64,000 nt of DNA from Kingella denitrificans ATCC 33394 (GCF_000190695.1 NZ_GL870929.1:1154917-1218916), one strand, 5' to 3'. Counted from the stretch's first letter, positions 18,421 through 26,646 are shown. The notes: generated by a model from the letters alone, not told the origin. Translations and numbers: made by a program.

Positions 18421-18529
18421 CTTGACCCAGTCATTGAATATCACTATCTTTCAATAAAAAATAAATATTTACATACGACATACGCACCGCAACGCTTTTT
18501 TCCACTCCTTAACCGAAAAGGATATTGCA

Positions 18530-19288
18530 ATGCTCTGCTTCAAACGTACGTTACCCCGCCTGACCTCCGTCGTGCTGTCGGCATTTACCGCGCTCTCTGC
18601 CGCCGCACATGGCGACCATACCCATTGGGGCTACACAGGGCACGATTCCCCCGAAAGCTGGGGCAATCTGTCCGAAGAGTTCCGCTTGTGCTCCACAGGC
18701 AAAAATCAATCCCCCGTCAACATTACCGAAACCGTTTCCGGCCGCCTGCCGTCCATCAAAGCCAATTACCGCCCTAGCACCGTGGAAGTGGAAAACAACG
18801 GCCATACCATTCAGGTCAATTATCCCGAAGGCGGTAACACCCTGACCGTGAACGGCCGCACCTACACCCTGAAACAGTTCCACTTCCACGTGCCGAGCGA
18901 AAACCAAATCAAAGGCCGCACCTTCCCGATGGAAGCCCACTTCGTCCACTTGGACGAAAACAAACAGCCGTTGGTATTGGCCGTGCTGTATGAAGCCGGC
19001 AAAACCAACGACCGCTTAGCCTCCATTTGGGACGCCATGCCGATGACGGCAGGAAAAGTGAAACTGGATCAGCCGTTCGACGCTTCATCCCTGCTGCCGC
19101 GCAACCTGCGCTACTACCGCTTTGCCGGCTCGCTGACCACGCCGCCATGCACCGAAGGCGTATCATGGTTGGTATTGAAATCCTATGACCATATCGACCA
19201 AGCGCAAGCGGAGAAATTCACCCGCGCTGTTGGTTCGCACAACAACCGCCCCGTACAGCCGCTGAATGCACGGGTCGTTATTGAATAA
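18530..19288 (+). CDS. Alpha-class carbonic anhydrase, periplasmic
   Basis: 252 residues, the same size as I recall for the gonococcal enzyme. A signal peptide of about 26 residues ends ALSAAA. Zinc ligands His118, His120 (QFHFHVPSE) and His137 (EAHFVHLD) are present. Cys54 and the Cys in TTPPCTEG form the usual disulfide. It interconverts carbon dioxide and bicarbonate in the periplasm. A second, unrelated beta-class enzyme is encoded at 49770, so both compartments are served. This fits the carbon dioxide dependence of many Neisseriaceae. AAAAGGA sets the start. Confidence 0.95.
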   Translation: MLCFKRTLPRLTSVVLSAFTALSAAAHGDHTHWGYTGHDSPESWGNLSEEFRLCSTGKNQSPVNITETVSGRLPSIKANYRPSTVEVENNGHTIQVNYPEGGNTLTVNGRTYTLKQFHFHVPSENQIKGRTFPMEAHFVHLDENKQPLVLAVLYEAGKTNDRLASIWDAMPMTAGKVKLDQPFDASSLLPRNLRYYRFAGSLTTPPCTEGVSWLVLKSYDHIDQAQAEKFTRAVGSHNNRPVQPLNARVVIE

Positions 19289-19310
19289 GCGGTAACGCCA
19301 CGCAATAGAA

Positions 19311-19351
19311 AAGCAGCCTGCACTTTAGGAATTGGAAAGTGCAGGCTGCTT
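19311..19351. terminator. Inverted DUS pair after alpha carbonic anhydrase
   Basis: AAGCAGCCTGCA (19311-19322) and TGCAGGCTGCTT (19340-19351) followed by a T-run. Confidence 0.83.
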
Positions 19352-19359
19352 TTTTGGGA

Positions 19360-19502
19360 ATGTAGGGGCGGCATTTATGCCTACGCAGGTGCAGGCTGCC
19401 TTGGGGCAGAGAACGCGTACGTGCGTACCGCACACACCCTACACCTTGGTTTTAAAGTTTGTGCCGCCCGCAGGTAGGGTGTGTGGCGCAGCCACGAACG
19501 CG
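19360..19502. repeat. Repeat block with 11-bp inverted arms
   Basis: ACACACCCTAC at 19432-19442 is complementary to GTAGGGTGTGT at 19474-19484, followed by the small palindrome GTGGCGCAGCCAC. From memory such GTAGGGTGTGTGGCGC blocks recur in neisserial genomes. The block ends at the last codons of the DUF305 gene. Confidence 0.6.
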
Positions 19503-19503
19503 G

Positions 19504-19899
19504 TTAGCGGGGATGCAGGCTACGGCTTGCTCCTTTGTTGTGTGCTTCAAGCCATTTTTGCATTTGTTCAATTTCCGCTTGTTGTGCGTTAATAATATTC
19601 TCAGCAAGCTTACGCATCTCAGGATCCTTTCCGTATTTTAATTCAACTTCCGCCATTTTTACTGCGCCAATATGGTGTGGCAACATACCTGCTGCAAAAG
19701 CAACATCAGGATCTTTGTATTGCGCAGCTGCCATCATGTCTTGATGCATTTGATTCATACCTTGCATTAATTCTTGTTGCATTGCAGAACCTGCCGACAT
19801 TGGCATATTCATGTGTGCTTGATGCGGTTGTTCATTAGCTTGGGCATAAATTGAAACTGCAACAGCGCTAAGTGTGATAAAAGTCATAAGTTTTTTCAT
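19504..19899 (-). CDS. DUF305 periplasmic protein, methionine- and histidine-rich, possibly copper-related
   Basis: 131 residues with a signal peptide (MKKLMTFITLSAVAVSIYAQA). The mature part begins with a Met/His-rich stretch (HQAHMNMPMS, MQGMNQMHQDMM) and has the DUF305 core AAGMLPHHIGAVKMAEVELKYG. Some DUF305 proteins, such as CopM, bind copper. The DNA is clearly more AT-rich than its neighbours, which suggests transfer. The last ten residues (KGASRSLHPR) are read from the adjacent repeat block, so the native C-terminus may have been lost. A MerR-type promoter lies upstream, which fits metal induction. No merR/cueR gene is seen in the window. Confidence 0.8.
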   Translation of the reverse strand: MKKLMTFITLSAVAVSIYAQANEQPHQAHMNMPMSAGSAMQQELMQGMNQMHQDMMAAAQYKDPDVAFAAGMLPHHIGAVKMAEVELKYGKDPEMRKLAENIINAQQAEIEQMQKWLEAHNKGASRSLHPR

Positions 19900-19933
19900 G
19901 TTTTTCGCCTATGTGATAACTGAAGGAGCACAA

Positions 19934-19964
19934 ATCATAAACTTTGACCTAAGGTTAAAGTCAA
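19934..19964 (-). promoter_or_regulatory. MerR-family (CueR-like) operator-promoter of the DUF305 gene
   Basis: On the minus strand TTGACT (19964-19959) and TATGAT (19939-19934) are separated by 19 bases. A dyad fills the spacer: ACTTTGACC (19941-19949), TAA, GGTTAAAGT (19953-19961), with one mismatch. An over-long 19-base spacer holding a dyad is the hallmark of promoters that MerR-family metal sensors untwist. Confidence 0.7.
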
Positions 19965-20033
19965 TATTTATTCCGAAAATTTTTGGTAAGGTGCTAAAAT
20001 AAGAGAATATTTGATATGAGGGACAGCAAAATG

Positions 20034-20099
20034 TAGGTTGGGTTGCAAACCCAACATTTCGTAAAATTTAACAGTTTTGTTGGGTCTTGACCCAACCTA
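20034..20099. repeat. 66-bp inverted repeat element
   Basis: TAGGTTGGGT at the left end pairs with ACCCAACCTA at the right end. Inside are two smaller hairpins (TTGGGTTGCAAACCCAA and TTGGGTCTTGACCCAA). It lies between the DUF305 promoter and the end of uvrB and could act as a terminator for uvrB. Similar TAGGTTGGGT elements are, to my memory, dispersed in neisserial genomes. Confidence 0.65.
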
Positions 20100-20138
20100 T
20101 GCTTGCTTTGTTGTAATCAAATATTGATATGTTTCTTC

Positions 20139-22166
20139 TCACTCCGCCCCAAACAACAATCCTTCCTTAATCCCCCGTATCCTATCCCGCAACACAGCCG
20201 CCTCTTCAAACTGCAAATCTCTAGCCGCCTGCTGCATGGCTTTTTCCAGTTTGGCGATTTCTTTAATCGCGTCTTCTTCGTTATGAATCTCGCCAACTTT
20301 GACCTTGTTTTTGCCTTTCAGACGACCTTTGCCACTGTCTTCTTCGTGGTACACGCCGTCGATGATGTCTTTGACCTGTTTCTTAATCTGCTGCGGCACG
20401 ATGCCGTGTTCTTCGTTGAATTTCATCTGTTTTTCGCGGCGGCGTTCGGTTTCGTCAATGGCGGCTTTCATGGAGTCGGTGATTTTGTCGGCGTACAGGA
20501 TGGCGACGCCGTTCACGTTGCGCGCGGCGCGGCCTATGGTTTGAATCAGGCTGCGGTGGGAGCGCAGGAAGCCTTCTTTGTCGGCGTCGAGGATGGCGAC
20601 GAGGGAGACTTCGGGAATGTCGAGGCCTTCGCGCAATAGGTTGATGCCGACGAGTACGTCAAACAGTCCGAGCCGCAAATCCCTAATGATTTCAACGCGC
20701 TCTACGGTGTCGATGTCGCTGTGCAGATAGCGCACTTTGATGCCGAGTTCGCTGTAATAGTCGGTGAGTTGCTCCGCCATGCGTTTGGTGAGGGTGGTAA
20801 CGAGCACGCGTTCGCCTTTTTGGATGCGGTCGTTGATTTCGCTCATTAAGTCATCGACTTGGGTGGCGACGGGGCGGATGATGATTTGGGGATCGACCAG
20901 CCCTGTGGGGCGGACGACTTGTTCGACCACTTGTCCGGCGTGTTCTTCTTCGTATTTGGCGGGGGTGGCGGAAACGAAGACGGTTTGCGGCATGACTTTT
21001 TCAAATTCGTGGAATTTGAGCGGTCGGTTGTCGCGGGCGGAAGGCAGGCGGAAGCCGTAATCGACGAGGTTTTGCTTGCGCGATGCGTCGCCTTTGTACA
21101 TGCCGCCGATTTGGGTAACGGTAACGTGGCTTTCGTCGATGAACATGATGGCGTTGTCGGGCAGGTAGTCCATCAGCGTGGGCGGCGGTTCGCCTTCTTT
21201 TTTGCCGGAGAAGTGGCGGGAGTAGTTTTCGATGCCTTTGCAGAAGCCCATTTCGTAGAGCATTTCGAGGTCGAAACGGGTGCGCTGTTCGATGCGTTGT
21301 TGCTCGACGGGGCGTTGTTCGCGGGCGAAAAATTCGATGCGTTCGCGCAATTCTTCTTTGATGGACTCGCAGGCGCGCAATACGGTGTCGCGCGGGGTAA
21401 CGTAGTGGCTGGACGGGAAGACGGTGTAGCGGCCGACGCGCTGGTGCAGGCTGCCTGAAAGCGGGTCGAACATATCGAGGCGGTCGATTTCGTCGTCAAA
21501 CAGGCTGATGCGCAAGGCGTTTTCGGAGCTTTCGGCAGGGTACACGTCAATCACGTCGCCACGCACGCGGAAGCTGCCGCGTTTGAAGTCCAAATCGCCG
21601 CGTTCGTACTGCATGGAAACGAGCGTGGCGATGATGTCGCGCTGCTCGATGGTGTCGCCTTCTTTGACGGACAACACCATTTGCTGATATTCGGTCGGGT
21701 CGCCGATACCGTAAATGGCGGACACGGTGGCGACGATAATCACGTCGTCGCGCGTCATCAGGTTTTTGGTGGCGGAAAGGCGCATTTGCTCGATGTGTTC
21801 GTTAATCGCGCTGTCTTTTTCGATGAACAAATCGCGGCTGGGCACATAGGCTTCGGGTTGGTAATAGTCGTAGTAGGAGACGAAATATTCCACCGCGTTT
21901 TCGGGGAAAAACTCGCGCATTTCGGCGTAAAGCTGGGCGGCAAGGGTTTTGTTGTGCGCCATGATGATGGCAGGACGGCCGCTTTGGGCGATGACGTTCG
22001 CCATGGTGTAGGTTTTACCCGAACCGGTTACGCCGAGCAGGGTTTGATAGGCCAGGCCGTCTGAAAGCCCTTCGAGCAGGCCGGCAATGGCGGTAGGCTG
22101 GTCGCCTGCAGGGGGGAAGGGTTGGTGGAGTTTGAAGGGGGAATTGGGGTATTGGATGATTTGCAT
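20139..22166 (-). CDS. uvrB: Excinuclease ABC subunit B
   Basis: 675 residues, full length. Walker A GVTGSGKT and the DNA-wedging beta-hairpin YYDYYQPEAYVPSRD lie in the first 120 residues. The helicase motifs DESHVT, ILDADKEGFLRS and QTIGRAARN follow. The C-terminal UVR motif (EIAKLEKAMQQAARDLQFEEAAVLRDRI) contacts UvrC. It verifies damage in nucleotide excision repair. The native N-terminus MQIIQYPNSPF begins at 22166, directly after an exact DUS (22170-22181) with no ribosome site between them. The frame remains open to 22277, but that extension only translates DUS repeats. Confidence 0.97.
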   Translation of the reverse strand: MQIIQYPNSPFKLHQPFPPAGDQPTAIAGLLEGLSDGLAYQTLLGVTGSGKTYTMANVIAQSGRPAIIMAHNKTLAAQLYAEMREFFPENAVEYFVSYYDYYQPEAYVPSRDLFIEKDSAINEHIEQMRLSATKNLMTRDDVIIVATVSAIYGIGDPTEYQQMVLSVKEGDTIEQRDIIATLVSMQYERGDLDFKRGSFRVRGDVIDVYPAESSENALRISLFDDEIDRLDMFDPLSGSLHQRVGRYTVFPSSHYVTPRDTVLRACESIKEELRERIEFFAREQRPVEQQRIEQRTRFDLEMLYEMGFCKGIENYSRHFSGKKEGEPPPTLMDYLPDNAIMFIDESHVTVTQIGGMYKGDASRKQNLVDYGFRLPSARDNRPLKFHEFEKVMPQTVFVSATPAKYEEEHAGQVVEQVVRPTGLVDPQIIIRPVATQVDDLMSEINDRIQKGERVLVTTLTKRMAEQLTDYYSELGIKVRYLHSDIDTVERVEIIRDLRLGLFDVLVGINLLREGLDIPEVSLVAILDADKEGFLRSHRSLIQTIGRAARNVNGVAILYADKITDSMKAAIDETERRREKQMKFNEEHGIVPQQIKKQVKDIIDGVYHEEDSGKGRLKGKNKVKVGEIHNEEDAIKEIAKLEKAMQQAARDLQFEEAAVLRDRIRGIKEGLLFGAE

Positions 22167-22223
22167 GGTTGCAGGCTGCTTTTGGAATGGGGAAGAAAGC
22201 GTGATTTTACGCGATTTGCGGTG

Positions 22224-22261
22224 TGCAGGCTGCTTTTTCATCGCCCCAAAAGCAGCCTGCA
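22224..22261. terminator. Inverted DUS pair between the molbindin gene and uvrB
   Basis: TGCAGGCTGCTT (22224-22235) and AAGCAGCCTGCA (22250-22261). A third copy at 22170-22181 lies between this hairpin and uvrB. Confidence 0.78.
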
Positions 22262-22343
22262 CCTGCAGCCTCCGCAAAAAACACCCGACCGAAACATCTG
22301 TTGTGCTTCGGCCGGGTATTGTGTGGGTGATGCGTTCGCGTCT

Positions 22344-22775
22344 TTACGCGGGCACGCCCAAAATCACGCTGCCTGCTTTAAACAGCGCAGATGCGTTTTG
22401 TCCGGGGCGCAGTTGCAGCTCGTCCGTGCTTTCGATGGTGATGCCTGCAATCACGGATACGCCTTCGCCCAAGTCGATTTCCACCAAAGAATACACCGAA
22501 CCGCGGCTGATATTGCGGATGGTGCCGTTCAAGCAGTTGCGGGCGGACAATTTCACTTTGTCGGTATCGGCCGCCACGATAATGCTGGTGGATTTAATCA
22601 AGGCGAATACAGGGTCGCCGATTTTCAAATCCAAAGCCTCGCGGCTCTCGCAAGTGATGGTGGCGCAAACTTCTTGGCCGCCTTTCAGCGTTACGATAAC
22701 TTCGTCGTTCACCGCACCGTTTTTGATGCTTTTTACCGTTCCGGCCAACTGGTTGCGTGCGCTGGTTTTCATCAT
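22344..22775 (-). CDS. Molbindin: two tandem Mop/TOBE molybdate-binding domains
   Basis: 143 residues made of two similar halves. Each starts SARNQLAGTVKSIKNGAVNDEV or SARNCLNGTIRNISRGSVYSLVEI and ends in the Mop pattern (residues about 4-70 and 74-140). Di-Mop proteins such as ModG bind molybdate or tungstate in the cytoplasm and store or buffer it. Its presence fits a molybdenum-dependent nitrate reductase implied by the nar genes at the left edge. AAGGAAAT precedes two adjacent ATG codons (22775 and 22772). The second has the better spacing. Confidence 0.9.
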   Translation of the reverse strand: MMKTSARNQLAGTVKSIKNGAVNDEVIVTLKGGQEVCATITCESREALDLKIGDPVFALIKSTSIIVAADTDKVKLSARNCLNGTIRNISRGSVYSLVEIDLGEGVSVIAGITIESTDELQLRPGQNASALFKAGSVILGVPA

Positions 22776-22856
22776 ATTTCCTTTACTGTGAATGGTTCAT
22801 CAAAATAAAACACGGATGATACCTGAACGTACCAGCATTTAAAAGCAGCCTGCACC

Positions 22857-23384
22857 TCACTGCATCCAAACCAGCCACGCCGCCAGCAGCACCGCCACCA
22901 CAAACGAAAGCGCGGCAAACCCTTTCAGCGCGGGCGTGTCGGGCTTCGGATAGCCCATCAGATTGGGCAGCGGATTAGACGGCAGCGCAAGCCCGAACAC
23001 AAATTGCAGCAGGCCGCCAAACACAATGGGCAGGGCCAACATCGGCAGCACGAAACTGGCCACGGCCAATACCATCGCCGCATACAGCATGATTTCGGCA
23101 ATGCGCCCGCCACAGCCTGCATCATTGCAACGGCGTTCCAGCCAGCGGTTTTGATAATGCAGCAGGCCATACACCGCCAGCACAAACACCTGTATCGCGC
23201 CGCCAATCTGCCCGCCCATCACATTGCCGCCGCACCTGTTTTCCATACACGTTTTGCCCAGCCAAAGCAGCATGGCCGCCAGCAGCCACACACCGAGCAA
23301 AACAGGCAAATTGGCAGCGGCAAACCGAATGCGGCTGGCGCGGCGGTGGTCATCATAATCGGGTTGGTCGTCATAAATAATCAT
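22857..23384 (-). CDS. Hypothetical inner-membrane protein, 175 residues
   Basis: Not recognised. A polar N-terminus (MIIYDDQPDYDDHRRASRIRF) is followed by about four hydrophobic segments (residues 26-45, 60-77, 95-130 as two helices, and 155-173). A cysteine-rich loop (CMENRCGG, RRCNDAGCGGR) lies between the first three, a possible metal or disulfide site. I chose the ATG at 23384. The longer frame to 23447 reads two DUS copies. It is bounded by DUS at both ends (22843-22854 and 23410-23446), so it is probably monocistronic. Confidence 0.65.
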   Translation of the reverse strand: MIIYDDQPDYDDHRRASRIRFAAANLPVLLGVWLLAAMLLWLGKTCMENRCGGNVMGGQIGGAIQVFVLAVYGLLHYQNRWLERRCNDAGCGGRIAEIMLYAAMVLAVASFVLPMLALPIVFGGLLQFVFGLALPSNPLPNLMGYPKPDTPALKGFAALSFVVAVLLAAWLVWMQ

Positions 23385-23409
23385 CGTGCCGCCGTTTCCG
23401 TTTTTAAAG

Positions 23410-23446
23410 TGCAGGCTGCTTTTGGGCAATGAAAAAGCAGCCTGCA
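23410..23446. terminator. Inverted DUS pair after the phosphoethanolamine transferase gene
   Basis: TGCAGGCTGCTT (23410-23421) and AAGCAGCCTGCA (23435-23446), 20 bases beyond the stop of the minus-strand gene at 23467. Confidence 0.82.
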
Positions 23447-23466
23447 TCTTATTTTCTCTTACATTA

Positions 23467-25047
23467 TCAATGGCATAAATTCAACTTATCGTCAATGCCG
23501 CCATTAGGCGACACCACGCCCGCGCAACCGAGCACGCTGTGGAAAATATAGTCGTGTGACACCGCCTTATCCGAATTTGCCGCTTCCGCCACGCGCTGCG
23601 CCAAAGCCGCGCCTTCGGGCGTTTGCCGGTACGCATCGGAAAACCACACCACAAACGGCACGGAAAACTGCTCTTTCGGCGCCACTGCCACCGGTTTGCC
23701 GTGGAAATAATTGCCGTTTTCGCCCAGCGATTCGCCGTGGTCGGACACATAAAACAACAGGGCTTTTCTGCCGCTCTGCGCCAACTGGCGAATCACGTCC
23801 GCCAGCAGGTTGTCCACGCCCAGCACCGTGTTGTCGTACGCATTGTCCAGCTCCGTTTTGCTGCATTTGCTCACGTCGGGATTGGTGCAATAGGGTTTAA
23901 ACACTTGGAATTGCGGCGAAATACGGTCGGCATAAGTTTGGTGCGAACCGAGCGTGTGCAGCACCAACAGCGTTTTGCCGCCGCGATATTGCCCGATGGC
24001 CTGCCGCGCATAAGGCAGCAGCGCCGCGTCCCACGCGCCCGTTTGCTGTTCCGCCACAATCTGGTGCTTGCTGACCAATTTGTCGTAATTCAAATATTTA
24101 TAAAACTCCGACAGGCTTTGCAGCGCGTAAATCTCGGTGTGGTAGCCCAGCGAATGCAGCACTTCGCCGAAAGACGACTGGCGCGGCGTGCGGTCAGGGC
24201 TGGATTTGAGCATGGGCGATGCCAGGCAGTGCACGGAATTGATGGTAAGCGTATCGCACGACTGCGCGTGTTTGAAGCTGTACAAATTCGGGATTTGCGA
24301 CAGCTGCGGATTGGTGTTGCGGCCGTAGCCGTTGAGCGAGAAGCGGTCGCCGCGCGTGCTTTCGCCGATGACGAACACCAGCAGCAAATCGTCGTTTTTG
24401 CTTTGATATTGATATTTCTGCGATAAAATTTCCACATGTGCATAATTTTTACGCAGGTTGCGCGCTGCTTTGTAGGCACGTTGCCCATTAAAATACACGT
24501 CCAGCGGCGAAAAATGGAAAATGTCGGTCATGAAGCGGCTGTCGCGGATGCTGCCTTTGCTGCGGAACGTGTAGCCCTTCCATTGGAAAATACCGCCCAC
24601 CGCCAGCACGCCCAGCACTGCGCCCGCCACGGCCAATGCCGCACGCCGTTTCCACGTTTGCGGCGCAACGGGTGTCCGCCACAGCAGCACCGCCGGCACA
24701 ATGCCCAGCAACACGGTAAACGCGATAAATGGCAGCGACACCATTTCGGCGGTCAATTCGCTTTCCACCGTGAGCAGGCTTAGCAAAATATCTTCGGAAA
24801 TGAAAATGTTGTATTGCCCGCGCGAAAACACGGCAATAGCGGCGGCGAGCAGGTTGAGCGTCCAAAACAGTTTGAACAGCCACTTGGGCAGCAGCGTGAA
24901 CAACGAGCCGATGGCAAACAAGGCCAACGCGCCCCACACGGAAGCGGCAATGCCGGCCAAATCATGGTTCGCCCAGCCGTTCAAAATGAAAATATAGCCC
25001 GACAAAACTGCATTGAGCAGAAACAGGGAAGCAGGGAAACGGTGCAT
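23467..25047 (-). CDS. Phosphoethanolamine transferase (EptA/CptA-type sulfatase fold)
   Basis: 526 residues from the ATG at 25047. Five membrane helices occupy the first 170 residues. The periplasmic alkaline-phosphatase-fold domain follows, with VIGESTRGDRFSLNGYGR near 227-244, DHGESLGENG near 435-445 and conserved cysteines (SCDT, VHCLA, YCTN, SKCSK). Enzymes of this type move phosphoethanolamine from phosphatidylethanolamine to lipid A or core sugar and alter polymyxin resistance. At the nucleophile position EptA has GET, while here it reads GEST, as in CptA, with Ser and Thr adjacent. Target (lipid A or core) cannot be settled from sequence. No clear ribosome site was seen, so the start is uncertain. 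Confidence 0.88.
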   Translation of the reverse strand: MHRFPASLFLLNAVLSGYIFILNGWANHDLAGIAASVWGALALFAIGSLFTLLPKWLFKLFWTLNLLAAAIAVFSRGQYNIFISEDILLSLLTVESELTAEMVSLPFIAFTVLLGIVPAVLLWRTPVAPQTWKRRAALAVAGAVLGVLAVGGIFQWKGYTFRSKGSIRDSRFMTDIFHFSPLDVYFNGQRAYKAARNLRKNYAHVEILSQKYQYQSKNDDLLLVFVIGESTRGDRFSLNGYGRNTNPQLSQIPNLYSFKHAQSCDTLTINSVHCLASPMLKSSPDRTPRQSSFGEVLHSLGYHTEIYALQSLSEFYKYLNYDKLVSKHQIVAEQQTGAWDAALLPYARQAIGQYRGGKTLLVLHTLGSHQTYADRISPQFQVFKPYCTNPDVSKCSKTELDNAYDNTVLGVDNLLADVIRQLAQSGRKALLFYVSDHGESLGENGNYFHGKPVAVAPKEQFSVPFVVWFSDAYRQTPEGAALAQRVAEAANSDKAVSHDYIFHSVLGCAGVVSPNGGIDDKLNLCH

Positions 25048-25162
25048 GTTGAAATGTGTTGAGATGGTCACAAAGAACGGTATTGTAGCGTAAAATGGCG
25101 CGTTATCGGCAGGCAGGAAAAGCAGCCTGCACTTTTTTGCCCCACATTTAAAGGACACTTCC

Positions 25163-25843
25163 ATGAACCCAACCGCCATTCTCCGCCAAATCCGTATCGG
25201 GCAGCCGCAGCCGTTTGCACGCGGCCAGGTCAGCGCGATTGACAGGCAGCCTGCACACGGCACGGTCGAAGTGCTGGCCGACACATTAGCGGGCGACAGC
25301 GTGGGCGACACGCGTTTCCACGGCGGCGCGGACAAGGCCGTGCATTGCTACACGCTGGCCAATTATGATTACTGGCGCGCGCTTTATTCCGACAATCTGC
25401 GTTTTCAGGCCGGCGGCTTCGGCGAAAACCTGTGCATTGACGGCGCGGACGAAACTAATGTCTGCATGGGCGATATTTGGCAAATCGGCACGGCGCGCTT
25501 CCAAGTGAGCCAAGGGCGGCAACCGTGCTGGAAGCTGAACGAACGTTTCGGCATTGCCGACATGGCGTTGCAGGTGCAGCAAAGCCTGCGCTGCGGCTGG
25601 TATCTGCGCGTGCTGGAAACAGGCCGGATTCAGGCGGGCGACCCGATTTTCCTGCTGGAACGCCCGTTTCCTGATTGGCCGCTGACACGCATCCTACAAC
25701 TCATCGACAGCCGAAATTGCGACGAACACGCCATGCGCGAAGCCTTGCGCCTGCCCCTGCCCTCCTCTTGGCAACGCCTGTTCGAGCAGCGCCTGCTCAC
25801 CGGCGCCTGTGAAGACTGGCAGCGCAGATTATTCGGCCAATGA
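25163..25843 (+). CDS. MOSC domain protein (YiiM-like)
   Basis: 226 residues. The MOSC core has DTRFHGGADKAVHCY near 50-65, GGFGENLCIDG near 90 and the conserved cysteine in GRQPCWKLNERFG. In E. coli YiiM carries molybdenum cofactor and reduces N-hydroxylated purines, so a role in detoxifying hydroxylaminopurine is likely. It shares the molybdenum theme with the molbindin 2.4 kb away. AAAGGA precedes the ATG. An exact DUS at 25120-25131 lies in the leader. Confidence 0.87.
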   Translation: MNPTAILRQIRIGQPQPFARGQVSAIDRQPAHGTVEVLADTLAGDSVGDTRFHGGADKAVHCYTLANYDYWRALYSDNLRFQAGGFGENLCIDGADETNVCMGDIWQIGTARFQVSQGRQPCWKLNERFGIADMALQVQQSLRCGWYLRVLETGRIQAGDPIFLLERPFPDWPLTRILQLIDSRNCDEHAMREALRLPLPSSWQRLFEQRLLTGACEDWQRRLFGQ

Positions 25844-25857
25844 TGCGCAAAGCAAAA

Positions 25858-25896
25858 AAGCAGCCTGCACTCGATTCCTCAAAGTGCAGGCTGCTT
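25858..25896. terminator. Inverted DUS pair between convergent MOSC and metN genes
   Basis: AAGCAGCCTGCA (25858-25869) and TGCAGGCTGCTT (25885-25896) with A- and T-runs on both sides, suitable for both directions. Confidence 0.85.
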
Positions 25897-25905
25897 TTTC
25901 CACCG

Positions 25906-26646
25906 CTAATCATCACGCAGCAATTCCTGTCCGATTTCCGACTGCGCCAAAATCACACCGTCTTTCACTTCCGCCACTTCCAAAAGCTTTCCCTGATGCA
26001 GCAAGGCCGTGCGGTGGCACAGTTTGCGAATCACCGCCATTTCGTGCGTCACAATCACAATCGTTACCTGAAACCGCTCGTTGATTTCCTGCAAACACGC
26101 CAGCACGCTGCGCGTTGTAATCGGGTCAAGCGCGGAAGTCGGCTCGTCCGCCAAAATCACGCTGGGGCGCGGCGCCAATGCGCGTGCAATCCCCACGCGC
26201 TGCTTCTGCCCGCCCGACAACTGCGCCGGATAATGGCCCGCACGCTCCGACAAACCCACAATTTCCAAGCATTCCGCCACGCGCACCGCAATTTTGTCCG
26301 CCGGCCAGCCTGCAATTTCCAAAGGAAACGCCACATTTTCCGCCACCGTGCGGTTGCTCAACAAATTAAACTGCTGGAACACCATGCCGATATTCTGCCG
26401 CGCCTGTCGTAATTGCGCCTCTGAAAGTCGCGTCAAATCCTGCTCACCCACCACCACGCTGCCCGAATCGGGGCGCTCCAACAGATTGATTAAGCGCAAC
26501 AATGTGGATTTACCCGCGCCCGAATAGCCCATCAACCCGAAAATTTCCCCCTGGCGGATGGACAGGCTGGTCGGCTCGACAGCGGAAAACCACGTTTTTT
26601 TATCGCTATGCAGATATTTTTTACTGACATTTTCCAAACGAATCAT
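25906..26646 (-). CDS. metN: Methionine ABC transporter ATP-binding protein MetN, short form
   Basis: 246 residues. Walker A GYSGAGKST, Q-loop FQQFNLLSNRTVAENVAFPLEIAG, ABC signature LSGGQKQRVGIARALA and Walker B VILADEPTSALD are all intact. The region after the motor domain is very short, so the C-terminal regulatory (NIL) domain found in E. coli MetN is absent, as in Neisseria. It should drive MetI-MetQ, which lie about 18 kb away on the opposite strand. I favour the ATG at 26646 (MIRLENVSKKY) with GAAG seven bases upstream. A TTG at 26664 is also open. Confidence 0.9.
   Translation of the reverse strand: MIRLENVSKKYLHSDKKTWFSAVEPTSLSIRQGEIFGLMGYSGAGKSTLLRLINLLERPDSGSVVVGEQDLTRLSEAQLRQARQNIGMVFQQFNLLSNRTVAENVAFPLEIAGWPADKIAVRVAECLEIVGLSERAGHYPAQLSGGQKQRVGIARALAPRPSVILADEPTSALDPITTRSVLACLQEINERFQVTIVIVTHEMAVIRKLCHRTALLHQGKLLEVAEVKDGVILAQSEIGQELLRDD

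Noticed and set aside
19360..20100. Insertion sequence around the DUF305 gene
   Set aside because: No transposase frame and no matching terminal repeats on both sides. The flanking repeats are of two different types.
22167..22277. Upstream extension of UvrB
   Set aside because: It reads DUS repeats and has no homology to UvrB, whose conserved start is MQIIQYPNSPF.
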